Shown: positions 13,120 to 25,504 of the stretch, in pieces
How positions within the stretch are numbered: position 1 is the stretch's first letter
How the letters are laid out: every line of letters begins with the position of its first letter
Assembly (NCBI GenBank): GCA_028023455.1
Contig: JAQFVV010000180.1
Coordinates: 62,001 to 126,000, forward strand
Length of the DNA: 64,000 nt
Reading direction: 5' to 3'
Source: Epiperipatus broadwayi
Taxonomy: Eukaryota; Onychophora; Udeonychophora; Euonychophora; Peripatidae
The notes under the pieces: generated by a model
Databases searched by the model: none
The model's input: only the letters and a program-made list of their open reading frames with translations
What the model was told of the DNA's origin: nothing
Made by a program: the position numbers and the translations under genes

Positions 13120-14345
13120 AAAAGGTGTTCAATTCAAATATTTATTTAAAGGAAAGGTTACTTAAAATTATTGCTTAAATCAATGTTATGTTTTGCACAT
13201 TCTATTTTATTTCACTAAATTAGATATTTTTCTAAGAGAAATTTTTACTGTTGAAAGAAAAGGCAGAAGCCATTCTCTTGAGTCATAAACTGAAGTACAT
13301 TACATTAAATCAATTATCACAAACATCTGCACTTTACCAGTAGTCATCTCAACTAAAGTTTTTACTTCTTTTACCATCACTACTTAATCTATTTCACCCT
13401 TATTAACAAATATTTTTTATATTTCAAAGTTTATTATTTTTTACTTACATCACTTATATAATGTTCCTATCTTTTCAGTGAATGTTTTTTTTTTTACTAA
13501 TAATTTTCCATATCTATCTTTAATCGTTTTTTTCATTCCTTAAACTCATCTTTTCTTTTTCAACTTAGTTTATTCCTCTATAAATTAAATTAAACTACTT
13601 TATAGAGTTATAATTATGTAATTTCAGTAATTGTGTGCCCTAGATGAATAATATTCTAGTTTAATCTTCCTTGTGTGTGTGTGTGTGTGCCATTTTTGGT
13701 ACTATATAAGTAAAATCACTAAACATCACATGATCACCATTTCTTATATTTGGTCATAACTGTTATTAAAACAGGCAAAACTCTCCATACAGTAGTGCCA
13801 CTCAGTGCAAGCTAGATTAATCAATAGATGCCAGAAGGCTTGTGCATAAAATCCCTATCTATTGCCTACTCATCCAATATCTTCAGACTAGTTTCTAGCT
13901 TGTGGTTTTCATCAGTGAGAAGCCTTGGATCTGAGAGCACTGAACTGAGTTCAGACCTATATGATTATATAAGCTAATGAGCTTGGTTTGAAAATATTAT
14001 TGTTTTCAAATTTTAGACTCATAGTTTTGTAGTTAAATATAGATAAAGGTGGCTTCTGGAGAGTTGCATTAGGTGCAGTACTCTCAGATCCAAACCTCCT
14101 CACCGATGAAAGCCGTAAGCTAGAAACTAGTCTGGGGATATTGGATGAGTAGGCACTAGATACAGATTTTATGCTCAAGCCTTCTGACATCCATTGATTA
14201 CTCTAGCTTGCACTGGGTGGCACTACTGTATGGAGAATTTTGCCTATTTTACTATATAAGTAATATGGAGTTCAATTCAAACATTTATTTGAAAGTAAAG
14301 TTGTTTTAAAATATTACTTAAATAAATGGTACATTCTATTAAACA
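13120..14345. repeat. Direct repeat of about 80 bp flanking a 1.1-kb interval
   Basis: The sequence at about 13125-13205 (starting GTTCAATTCAAATATTTATTT) recurs in the same orientation at about 14269-14345 (starting GTTCAATTCAAACATTTATTT), with about 75-80 percent identity by eye. The fold-back element at 13714-14250 lies between them, just before the second copy. The pair may be dispersed copies of a short repeat or a local duplication. Confidence 0.5.
13714..14250. mobile_element. Fold-back element with 13-bp target duplication
   Basis: Arms of about 175 bp (13770-13944 and 14071-14247) are inverted copies at roughly 85-90 percent identity, separated by a loop of about 126 bp. The perfect 13-mer ACTATATAAGTAA lies at 13701-13713 and again at 14251-14263, directly flanking the unit. 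That is the target-site duplication length expected of LINE-mobilised retroposons. The unit therefore looks like one insertion of an already inverted dimer or a fold-back element. No coding capacity or tRNA-like promoter was recognised in the arms. Confidence 0.6.
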
Positions 14346-14349
14346 TTGT

Positions 14350-15509
14350 TATTTTAAAAAATAAAATGATTGTAATTTTTTTTTAAAAAAGATAATAGTT
14401 ATTTAAATAGTTTAAATTTTAACATTCTTTATCAATAAATAAATTAATTAACTTTTGTTTACTTACTTATTTACTTTTTTAAACTTAATTTATCACATGA
14501 GAAATATATTTAAACTGAAATCCTAGAAGTTGATCAAGTGTAGTAGTATAATGAAATTTAAAATATATTTACAAAATCAAATTAATTTTTTCCATTTTGT
14601 TTCATGTATTTCAAAATGCAGACTGCAACATACTTTGCATTTTAAAAACTTTCTATCTGTAATCCTTAATCAATGATGCTATCTTCTTGCCTTTTTATGA
14701 TGTCATTAGAAAATGGTCACAATTCCAATGCATTTTCATATTACAAATTACCAAAGTTTTTAAAACAATTAAGTACATAAAACAAAAATTCATAGCTTAT
14801 AAAATTCTCCACAAAAAAAAAAATGTGAAAGATTCATCAAGATTAGTGCAATATTTGTTGAGTTAGAAAGTAGTAAGCAAATACATTTTCATATTTATGC
14901 ATTTGTGTTCTTGTTTCTAAAATATATGAGACATGATGATCACATGTTGATATCACTATCTGATTATATTAGTCTTCAATGTCTTGAAGATATCAAAGAA
15001 TCATTAGCTACTATGCATTCTCTTACAATTCATTTATGGCTACAATCATAATAATTTCTATGACCCAACTAATCTTTGATGATTTTACAACAATACATAT
15101 CTAAGGACATATTGATTGAATTTGACATTCAAGATAGAGTGTGCTTTTTTTACAATCATTGAAAAAGCAAAACTATTCCTAGAATCTTTTTAATTCAAGA
15201 CCAGGAGATTTTTTCTTCTGTATCAGATAACATTGTAATAATTTCTAAGTGCATCTGATATTATTATACAGGTAGTTCATTGGGAAAAGTACTAAGAATG
15301 TGAATAGACTATATCTGATGAAACTCAATGTCTTATTATTGCCATCCTGGCATAAATTTAATGCATAAACACTTTAATATTCTCTAACTTTTTTCACCTT
15401 CTGAATAACTTTGATGTGTAAATAAGGCAATCAAAGTAATATTGGCTTGATCTACAACAATAAATCTCCATTGATCAGATGGGAATGTAAATTCTAGCAA
15501 TGGTCATCC

Positions 15510-15510
<1 letters not shown>
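14350..15510. other. AT-rich intergenic DNA, nothing recognised
   Basis: No motif, inverted repeat or reading frame worth calling was seen. Confidence 0.5.

Positions 15511-15512
<2 letters not shown>

Positions 15513-15574
<62 letters not shown>
15513..15574. repeat. (TA)n microsatellite
   Basis: About 31 uninterrupted TA units; fully self-complementary. Confidence 0.95.
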
Positions 15575-15578
<4 letters not shown>

Positions 15579-16019
15579 AAGTGATATATGGATATGAACT
15601 GTTTTTTCTTCTCTATCAGTAATTAGCAGAAGCTATCTTAGAAATGTGATATTGCTGAAATGTGACTATATCAAGATAATCAACAAGGATTATATTTTCT
15701 TGATTTTTTTGAATAAATATATGGAGGATGATTTTACCAATGAATACACCAAGCTCACAAACACACAATCTAGACTGAATCTGGCATTTAAATATTTTGG
15801 ACAAAGATTGACATATAATAAATCTCATATTTCAATGAACGATTGAGATTAAAAATCAATGATTTCTGTAAATTTGCTTCTCCAAAACTACTATGTTAAA
15901 CCTCTGTTATTTTAGATTTTATTTCTTTATTTTTTTTTAAAACTACCATTATAATTGTCCAATTCTAAGTCTTTCAACTTCATATTCTTTATTTCCTCTA
16001 TTATCTATTATTGTTTGGT

Positions 16020-16580
16020 TTCTATCTTGACAAGCTGATGTAAAATATCTGCTTAATTTCTTTTATCTGCTTTCTAGTCACTTGCTGACTCTTGCATATT
16101 GCTTTTTTATAATTAATTTTTTAATCATTTAACTTTGAAGTTATCTCCTTTACATGTTCTTGCATTTCATTTATTAGCTTCTCATTCTCTATTGCTTGGA
16201 TATCTATCTCTTTTATCTTTTCAATACACATTTTTTGTTTCTTTTTTAGTTGACTAAATCTCTCCTTACACTTCTCAGAGATTTTTTTTATGCTCTTAAT
16301 TATTTTCCCTTATTTCTTCAGAAACTTCTCTAATAATTTGTTGAGTTTTCTCAAACTTATTATTTTTCTGTTGTCACTTATTGATATTTTTATTCAGTTC
16401 CTAGTGGCATTCTTTGATTAAGTCATACAACATGTTTATATCAGTTATGATTGGGGTTGCTTCAACAGGTTTAACTTTTGTTTGCTCCAGTTACAACTCT
16501 GTTGATTGTTCTGCCTGTTGCATCACTTCCATTTTTTTCTTTATTGATCTGATAATCATCAAATTTATATATGTCTACTA
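16020..16580 (-). pseudogene. Decayed coiled-coil reading frame, unrecognised
   Basis: Two adjoining - strand frames are unusually open for such AT-rich DNA. From about 16575 to 16280 the frame reads RSIKKKMEVMQQAEQSTEL, then EQTKVKPVEATPIITDIN, NKFEKTQQIIREVSEEIREN, with four or five stops. From about 16275 to 16030 another frame reads KERFSQLKKKQKMCIEKIK, EIDIQAIENEKLINEMQEHV, KEITSKLND, stop, then KSQQVTRKQIKEI. Heptad-like Leu/Ile spacing and high Lys/Glu suggest a coiled coil, as in retroelement ORF1 or gag proteins, but I cannot assign a family. The + strand open frame at 16414-16611 is its shadow. Confidence 0.4.
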
Positions 16581-16619
16581 CTATTATTTAATGGTTTTAT
16601 GCAGAGAATAAAAAAGAAT

Positions 16620-18775
16620 AACATTATTATTATATAAATTCAGGTAAACAGTTTAATGCATCTACCTTTACCATAAACATACAATTTTGCCAGAAATATT
16701 TGAACTGAACTCTCATCCATGACAACTTTAACCCTTTTGACTACTTAATCCTCTCACTTCTATATGCCCTTAATATTATTGCTCATGGACTAGTAGCTCT
16801 AATTAATCTGAGTGCCGATCTTATCTTCCATTTCTAATTATACAGTTTTTTAATTACATAGCACTTATTTTAATAAACTTTATATAAATATATATTGTAT
16901 CAATTACAAAGTAAGATACATAACTGACCATAAGAGTGATTAAATGCTGGTTACTTTTGGGGTAACAGTTTTAATAATAATGATAATAAAAAAAAAGGTA
17001 TACAAGTAGATTAATTTTTTTTTATATTTATTTCACAGGTATAAAAATTTGCTCGTATTGTTTTTAAATTTAACATTTAGAATTCAAAGTTTAAAATTTA
17101 ATTATTTAAAATTTGAAATTGAAATATGATTTAAATAAAAAACATTCAAGTTTTATTTCAAAAAATGTCAAGATTATATAGATTTTTGTATTATAACAAA
17201 TATTTTTGTTATTGTAATTAATACAATTAACTTAAAAAAGTAATTAGAAAGGTAATAAATACAATTTTTTTTAAACAATGGACAGTTTAAATAAAAAGTG
17301 TAATCAAAATTTTCACACTATCCCCTACATCTTCAGTCAGTTTTGTGTTTAACACTTGTCATAAGCTGCTCATAAAAATTTCAAGTTTTTTATTATTTTG
17401 CAGCCAAGTTATAAATAAAAATCAATATTTGTAAAATGATCATGATGAAGAATGGCAGCTAAATCCACTGCAATATTGTCTGACTTAATTATTTATTAAA
17501 AGCCTGATATGTGATTAAATTTGAACTGCCATTTCTGAATTGTATTTAACCTATGTTAAAATTATGCCTGCACATTTTCCTGTTAAATAAAAGTCTTTTC
17601 TTATGGAATATCTGTGTCTTTAAAGGAATATGATCTAAATAATTTAAAGTGTAAAGCATCTAAATAAGTTGAAAACTTAGTGTTTCTAAATTTTCAAAAA
17701 TAGATCCTATAGTGTCTTAAATAGTAGAATAGAATTTATATTTTAAAAAAAAAACAAATGAAGGAAAATGATAAGCTTAACAAAAATAAATTTTTAATCA
17801 GAGACTCTGATAAAACTTTTAATATTGAAAGTATAATCACCTGAAGAATGATAAAAATTATAATAAGTTTATTTACATTTAATAATTTAATGTAATAGTG
17901 TCTTAATATTTTGTGTGTCTTAATGCATAACATTAAGTTTATTGAAATAATGTAGGGCAGATTAATCAATAAATATTATTGCATAATAAATAATTGCTTA
18001 TTTATTCATGTAGTCTGCTATCTCTCCTCTCATAAATTCTTACCATTTGAATATAATAAATTAATTTTGTAATAACTTGTGAGATAAGAGTTCATACTCT
18101 ACCAAATTAGTCATGGTATGGTTTAATAATATTAATGGTGTAGAATATTCTCTCACAAAATTTCCAGTATTGGGTGGCACTCTGGTTTAAACCTAACATA
18201 AATTCATAACCCATGAAGGATCTAATTTCCTATCATTTAATTAAGAGTGATTTAAAGATCTGGAAAGGTGACTATAGTTTATAATATTTTTATGAATAGA
18301 GCTAGATCTGATCATTAGTATAATTTACAATTGAATTAAAATATATTGTACCTCCTATCTTGTTTCATTTCTGTTATTTGGATTTAAGTGTGAAATCTTT
18401 AAAGTTATTTATTATTAAGCATTAATTTTTTATATCCATAGAGTTATTATAAATTGTGCTTAACTTTGATGCTCTCTTATGTTCAAATAGCAGGATCATT
18501 ATAAATTGCCATCCAATGTGGAGCTCAAATGCATATATTTTCCACTCTCTAGACCTGAGACAAATCATTTACATTTGGCATCTAATGTAATACCTAATAA
18601 TGACCCTAGCTATTACATATAAAAATAACAATAAAAAATAAATAGAGAATAATAATTTGATGAGAAATGTGAGAACAGAGAAGAGACTAACAGTTAAAAT
18701 ATTAAAATAATTGAATTTTATACTAGTTGTTAAATGTTGATTCTACAAAAAAATATATACTAATTTAATTTAAAT
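16620..18775. other. AT-rich intergenic DNA, nothing recognised
   Basis: Low-complexity A/T sequence with no supported gene or repeat end. Confidence 0.5.
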
Positions 18776-18780
18776 AAGAG

Positions 18781-18787
18781 GGAGGGG

Positions 18788-18822
<35 letters not shown>
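18781..18822 (+). repeat. Poly-G tract
   Basis: A G-rich lead-in (18781-18790) runs into 32 consecutive G at 18791-18822, followed by a short GC-rich CTCCCGCGGG. It is the most extreme G tract in a genome that is otherwise about three quarters A+T. It is expected to be quadruplex-forming and length-variable. Read on the - strand it gives a spurious poly-proline frame. Confidence 0.9.
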
Positions 18823-19269
18823 CTCCCGCGGGTTGTTGGTTGTTGTGGTTGAATATAAATTAAATGTGCATATAAATAGGGTAAACTAGTGAAATGGCAG
18901 CCAATAAAAGTGTCAGTTGAATAATTATAAATAGTGCTATGAAGCAAAAGAGTGAATGGACTCACCAATCAATTGAATAAGAAAATTAAGTAGAAATAAT
19001 TTTTAAAATAGTGTTATTGAAGAAATAAAAATTGTTATTTATTAGATGCTTACAAAATTGAGAGCAAAAATGCAGGCTCCAAAAAATCTTAGAAAACATT
19101 TCCATTGAGGAAAAAAAGTATAGATCAAGTAGTACAAAATAAAGATAAGATTATGGCAATGATAAAGAAAATGTTTATATACTTAAAAAAAATAGAAAGT
19201 AGAAAAGAAAACTTTTAGAAAAATTAGAAGAACAAAATTAAATATTTGATAGAAAGTTTGAAAATCAAA

Positions 19270-20470
19270 ATAAAGAGATTGCCAGAATACTTGATAATTA
19301 TAAAAAGGAAACAATAGAACCCAAAAATCAAAGTAAAGTTGAACAGGAAAGTAAAATAGAATTATTGCATAAAGTAATAAACAAGAGATGAAAACAGAAA
19401 ATCATAGAGCATTAGAAAAAGTTTCTTTAGAAATTACTAGTAGTGTTGAAAAGTTTGAAAAGATAGAAATAAAATGTTCCTATGATGTAGTAGAAATAAA
19501 GTATATAGAAGACCAAAAAAATATAGATAAAAAGTTTCAAAATGGTGAATAGTTACATCAAACTGAGGAAGTAAAGAATTGTGATAGTCAACAAGGTATA
19601 AATGAAGTATGGTTGGAAAATAAAATTATTTCCAAAGAAATGAAAAATATAGAGAGAGAAATTTATGATAATATAAAAGAATAAAAAAAGTTAAAAATCC
19701 AAGTGATTAATTATAAATGTGTAACACAAGTTTATAGAACCATAAATTATAGAGTAAAAGATAAGTTGAAAGCAACAGTTAAAAAAATCACAACAGTAAT
19801 GGTAAAAAAAAAAGAAATAAATCATCTACAAAATGAATTAAATATCCACTCCAATGGAAAATAAGTAGTAATGGTGACCATGTATAGATAGTAGCATAGA
19901 TAGAGAAATTTCTTACTATTCTATTTGAAAATGCGGAGAGTAATTGAAAAATACATGATGACTTTATCTCCTCAAAACCCAGGATTTGATTAATGAATTG
20001 ATGAGTTCATCTATGAATGGAAAATAAAAATGTAATTTTACAAAAACATAATTTTTTTTTTTAAAAAAAGTATTATAATTGTTAAAAAGCATAATGAGAC
20101 AAATAATAATTTTGAGGCAAAAAGAAGAACAATTAGTAAAAAAATGTTTAAAGTTAAGATAGTTCTAAAACTTTACATATATATTCTGCATATAATATTT
20201 GCTGTGTTTATGTGGATAATTAAATATGTCAAGACATGGAAGAAGAGTATAATAACTAAAAAAAGAGCATATCATTGAATATTTACATTCCAAATATTAA
20301 AGAAATTGTTTATGTAAAAGATTGTAATAGATAATCAACAAGGTATTTCTTAATAGAAAAACTGTAGCTGAAAGGAAAGATAGTTATATATTTTATGATA
20401 TACCTTATGAAATTAAAAATTATGGCTATCATAGAGATGAAGTTATTGATTTATATGATTTTATATTCAC
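19270..20470 (+). pseudogene. Decayed coiled-coil reading frame, unrecognised
   Basis: The frame from 19388 to a TAA at 19862-19864 spans 158 codons with only two internal stops (19550, 19682). More than ten would be expected by chance at this base composition, so it was probably once coding. It reads ALEKVSLEITSSVEKFEKIE, later NEVWLENKIISKEMKNIERE and KKKEINHLQNELNIHSNGK, rich in Lys, Glu and Ile with heptad spacing. Another frame just upstream (about 19260-19390) has NKEIARILDNYKKETIE. Further down, about 20355-20460 reads RKDSYIFYDIPYEIKNYGYH. The composition resembles a retroelement ORF1-type protein and the - strand relic at 16020-16580. The family is not recognised. Confidence 0.45.
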
Positions 20471-20479
20471 AGAAAAAAG

Positions 20480-22545
20480 GTAATATTTACAGAATATTAT
20501 CTCTTTATTTTTCTTTTATTATTATTCTGTATGAAGAGATAATGATCATTTGAAAAATGCTTATTTTATGGATTTCTCTTCCTATGCTGGTCATATGATA
20601 CATACATCTTTGTAGGACATGATCAAAGCAAGACATAAATTAATGAAAGTAGAAGATCTATAATGGTAGAAAAATGAGAGCAATGAGAAGGGATTGTTAC
20701 ATACCCAAACTTTGGATGCCAAATCTGTAATGAAAGAAAAATGAACAGAAAAAAAAGGGACTCTATTTATATGTTCTAGATCTAAATGCCAAATTTATAT
20801 CAGTATAAAAATGAGATCAGAATTCCTCTTGTGAATGCCCCAAGTCCTTGAGCTAGCTAAATTCATAACAATATAATTTGAGGAAAAAATTAATTAATCT
20901 ACTCAATCTAATAATGTATTAACATGTATGAATACTAAAATCTTTAATAGAATAACTTGATAATATGGACTGATTACTTTTATATGCCCTATGAATAATA
21001 TAAAGTTAAAATCTATAATAGTATTAAGTGTACAATATTAAATCTGTAATAATGTAAACTGGCTAGCTGAAATTAATAATGCTATACCAGTTAAATAAAC
21101 CAAATCTGTAATGGAATGAAACAAGCAAAGGTTAAGTGAACTCTACTAATAAAATAATCCAAAATCTATATTAAAATAATGTTTAAATTTTCTTAATAAT
21201 ATTTATATACTAGATAAATAATAATCTTATTGGATAACAATATTGTCTACACAATAAAAAAAATGTATTTGAAAATTACAAATACTCATTCATAAATAAT
21301 CCTTTTCTTACGTGGTAAGTTTATACTATGTTAAAAAATAAATAAAGTTACTAAACTTAATATTTATATAAAATTTTATTGTAATAATTTATTGACTAGC
21401 TCATAAAACAGACTCACTTTTAATGACTACTGAAGTTTAATACAATGATAAAATTTATATTATTTGCTAGTTAGATTGTATTTGTTTATGTTTGCAATGA
21501 GATTGTAAATCATGATTACTACATCATATATCTATTAATTTGAATCAAACTTTTAACTCAACTTTACTAAATAATAATTTTATTTACAAAAATTAATAAC
21601 AAGACAATAAATATGCTGTAATAATTTAAATTAATAAATCTTAGGATATTATATCTGTTTAAACTATAGGATGATGCAAGACATTAAACATTTTCTCTCA
21701 AACAACAAGAAAATTTTCATTTATCTATTGTCTCCAATACACAATATATATATATATAAAAGAAATATTGATCTATTAGTTTGCCTACTGAGCATTTATC
21801 AGCAAATAAAATGAATTATTAAATAAAATTATTATGATAATCTAAATGTAAAACTAAAATTGTGTATTAAATTTTTCTTTTGGTTAATTTATATATTTAT
21901 ATGTTTATTGCCACACCTATATATGTTGAATGGTCTTTCAAAACAACCACAATAATAGTACAAATAATAATTATGAATAAATAAACCATACAATCTGTTT
22001 TATAAGATGGTAAGATACTAATTAATGTTTATACACAAAAGTTTTACTGCCTTTTAATTATTTTCCATGGAGAAAATTTACAAGGAGAATCAATGAAAAA
22101 ATGATATTTTAATACACAGCAATTTTCAAAAGAGTTTTTTTTGAAAGAATCCATAGTTTATTTAGAAAAAAATTTTTAAAAAAATCATGGAAAGATTTCA
22201 TACTGTAGTTAATGTTAAGTAATAATTATTTATTTATTTATTTTAAAAAATGATTAAGTGGTTATTTAAATTCCTAATTAGTCCACATGAAACTATAATT
22301 TTTAACAAACTATTTATTTATTTGGTTAGCAACAAATTTATAAATACATAATATATCAACTCACATAGAAAATTAAACTTTCCCAGGATTCTTTTTAAAA
22401 CATAATTATTCCAATTAGTAAACTTATTTTCAGTTCTTGGAAAACTATAGATTTGTGTGTTGGTAATCATATATAGATGTACAATATATATATGTGTGTG
22501 TGTGTAATATAAAAATAAAATGTCCGTTAATTAAAAACAAAATTG
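20480..22545. other. AT-rich intergenic DNA with a weak recurring motif
   Basis: No gene is seen. Between about 20640 and 21180 variants of AAATCTRTAAT recur every 30-100 bases, which may be a heavily diverged minisatellite. Confidence 0.35.
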
Positions 22546-22549
22546 TAAT

Positions 22550-22766
22550 TACAATAAAAATAATAATAATAATGGTAACAAACTATTATAAACAATTCTT
22601 AAATTCGCAGAAGTACTTTCGGTTAATTTATTGAACCTGCCTCAACTGCCATTATATATTTTAATGGCAGTTGAGGCAGATTCAAGAAATTAACTGAAAG
22701 TACTTCTGCGAATTTAAGGATTGTTTATAATACTTTGTTACCATTATTATTATTATTTTTATTGTA
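22550..22766. repeat. Near-perfect palindrome made of two Penelope 3' ends
   Basis: Arms 22550-22654 and 22663-22766 are about 95 percent identical inverted copies separated by an 8-bp centre. Each arm runs from the centre as AATGGCAGTTGAGGCAG, through a GTACTTCTGCGAATTTAAG-like segment, to a TTATTATT simple repeat. The same block terminates both arms of the Penelope fold-back at 3190-4775, so this is the terminal piece of that family in head-to-head arrangement with the coding part missing. Confidence 0.85.
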
Positions 22767-23605
22767 AATATATATATATATGTAAATTTATAAATAAATA
22801 TTAGAAAATACAGTACTTAAAAGTTTATAAAAATATATCTATAACTGTCACTTAGAAGCACTTTCAACTGTTTTAGTAGTTTTTATCAACTAATACTTTT
22901 AAAATATAAAAATAATATTAAAAATAATGTTAATTCTTCTGATAAAAAATTTTGGATATCAATACTGTATATTTTGAATCAACAGGCAAGTTTCATTAAG
23001 AAAATTTATAAAGGTATAGGTGATATTGCATTTTATGCACCATCTACATTAAATAAATTAATAAATAATTCAAAAGATAAGACTTTATTAACAAATAAAA
23101 ATTGTATCATTTACAAATGGATGTGTAGGTGTGGCAGTGAATATATAGATGAATCAAGGTGCACATTGGGAAAAAAAAGACCACTTGTTATTATTAAAAA
23201 GGGTTCAAAATACAAAACAAAATTATAAAAATAATGATAATTTATCAACTTCTGTCTTTTATAACCATAATAAATCATGTATATATGGTTTTGATTTTAA
23301 TTATAGTAATGTAAAAATATTGGAAACTGAAAGAAATAATAATAAAAGAAAAATTAAAAAAGCAATGTTAATATATAAATACAACTAAAATTTAATTAAT
23401 AGGCAAGCAGCAAACATTAAGATCATGGAATTATGGGAAAGTTGCCATCATGGAATTATGGGAAAGCTGACATTTTAAAAGTATTAATTGATAAAAACTA
23501 CAAAGATAGTTGAAAGCGCTTCTAAGGGATGATTATAGATATATTTTTATACACTTTTAAGTAATGTATTTTCTACTATTTATTTATAAATTTACATATA
23601 TTAAT
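22767..23605. repeat. Inverted terminal repeats around a Penelope fragment
   Basis: The sequence at about 22770-22905 is inverted and repeated at about 23475-23605 at roughly 90 percent identity, including a block with AGAAGC-x-CTTTCAACT. The repeats enclose the GIY-YIG reading frame at 22944-23480. The left end abuts the palindrome at 22550-22766, so two inverted structures of related origin are nested side by side. Confidence 0.75.
22944..23480 (+). pseudogene. Penelope-like element GIY-YIG endonuclease domain
   Basis: The frame opens with KFWISILYILNQQASFIKK (compare NKKWIS in the 3.2-4.8 kb copies), runs through LNKLINNSKDKTLLT, and reaches the endonuclease core IIYKWMCRCGSEYIDESRCT near 23105-23165. 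A frameshift at about 23180 moves the frame to NNDNLSTSVFYNHNKSCIYG, FDFNYSNVKILETERNN, then KKAMLIYKYN, a stop, and NRQAANIKIMELWES. Motif order matches the Penelope endonuclease domain, with YIDE replacing the canonical YIGE. No RT precedes it. It is a non-functional fragment of the same subfamily as 3190-4775. Confidence 0.7.
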
Positions 23606-23609
23606 TTGA

Positions 23610-24910
23610 AGAAATACAGACATCAAGTTGTAATATATATATATATAGTATTGGACACTGTTTCTTTTGATATATCTAGGGTGCCATTAGACCACTGTTG
23701 ACCTAGAAAATTTAATTTACAGTGATCAAAAATTGATGATGATAAATGCTACCAGCTAGACACAGGAAGAAAAAGAGATCTGGCATTGAGGGACAAAAAA
23801 CAGACACTAAATGTCAGTCAAAAATAATTATAACTAATTTTAAAGTTTATTAAATTAAAAAAACATTTTAGTCAAATATAACATAAAAATTTGACCTAAA
23901 TTACCCAACTTTCTTTGTCTGAGAATGTAACAGGAAACACTTCTGCAGATAAGTTTTTTTTCTCACCTAAGAATTAACGGGATTTATAATTTCTTCCTGC
24001 CAGCAATTTATCTAAACAAATTCCACTTTCCTTTATTTAGAGATTTAAAAAAACAATCTTGTATGGAAGTGAATGAACAGCATGGAGTGATCTTTTTCTA
24101 AAACCTGGTAAAATATTGGAAGTAAACAGGAATGTCCTAATGCTTCTTTTAAACTCTCATAAGAAATTGCATTATAATATAACTCTTAAGGTTAACTCCA
24201 ACAGGCAAAGAGAAAAGATTACAATTTTACATAATCTGAAATACTAGAAAAACAGAATAATAAAATTGACAAATCACTAGCCAAAAGATTTATGGGCTGC
24301 ATGGAATGCAAACCCAGATTGACTAAATTAATTACAATGAAGAATAAGGAACAAGTGAGTTCAAAAGAAAACTACTAATCTCTTCCAAAGCTTTTAACAA
24401 AAATTACTACTAATAATAAAGAAATAAGCAATATAAAATATAAACTAGCAATACACTCTAAGTGACAAAATAAAATATTAATTTAATTATCTCTAATTTA
24501 TAGGCTTTAAACAAATATATTTAATAAATGAAATACTAGTAATATCAAAATAATTATGAATATGCCTATCATATGTTCATAAAATTTAGAGATTTCACCC
24601 TGGTTAAAATAAAAAATGTTCAATAACTTTTTAAGTTGTTTTATCATCCAATTGATTCCAGGGGTGTGTACACAGTTTATTTCTCTTTAGAGTTCATTAC
24701 AAAGGTTTGGATCTTCAATAGTCTGGTCTGGAATGATGAAGGCAATATTCAGGATTAGTTCTGGACTAGGACATTAAGGCATTTTCATGGTGATGCAATT
24801 TTGAGCTCCAGGGTTCACCTTGAAAAGTTTAGCATAGCATATTTTTAATGTGTTTCTTTAAGGTGATTAGTTTCTGCATTCTGGACCAATGGTTTCCTTA
24901 GTAGTTTTCC
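23610..24910. other. AT-rich intergenic DNA, no gene recognised
   Basis: Nothing recognisable apart from A/T tracts. A patch at about 24660-24900 is slightly richer in G+C but contains no convincing exon. Confidence 0.45.
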
Positions 24911-24914
24911 AGCA

Positions 24915-25090
24915 GCAAATATAAAAATCTATATCAGCATTCCACACTTTGCAAATATAAAGATATCACTTCAGAAGTCTGCACTTTGCAGATATAAAAG
25001 TTATAATAACAGCAGTCCATCTTTAGCAAATATAAAAATTATAATATCAGCAGTGCCATTTAGCAAATATAAAAGTTATAATAACAATCA
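24915..25090. repeat. Tandem repeat, units of about 50-55 bp
   Basis: GCAAATATAAA- or GCAGATATAAA-type segments followed by TTATAATA and CAGCAGT or similar recur at about 24915, 24953, 24988, 25026 and 25065. About four diverged units are present. Confidence 0.6.
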
Positions 25091-25504
25091 AAAAGATGGA
25101 GCTTTTATATGCAATGGTTATCTCCCATTTAATTTTGGTTACAAATGTAACCAATGTTATTCTTTATCTCCCATTTAATCTTAATTGAACACAAAATCCA
25201 AACAGGGCTCTTATGTTTTTTTAAACATTAATTTAATCTAAGTAAATGAGAAAATAAGTCAGCTTTTAAAATAAATTAAAACCAAAATGCAAAAGAAAAT
25301 AATTATCTTAATTAAAAGTTTTTAATTTAAAATTATATAATTTGAAAAATATTATTGAGTATGTAAGCTATTGCATGTTCTCTTAATAAAATAAAAAAAA
25401 ATAACAAAATTCAAAATTTTTAAATAGTTTTCTTTTAAAATCTTTATAAGTATACATTTTAGTTTTAATTTTCCAATGGTTGTCTTTAAAGTGGATAAAG
25501 CCTT

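Noticed and set aside
18765-18968. Poly-Pro open frame on the - strand
   Set aside because: Produced by the poly-G run read in reverse.
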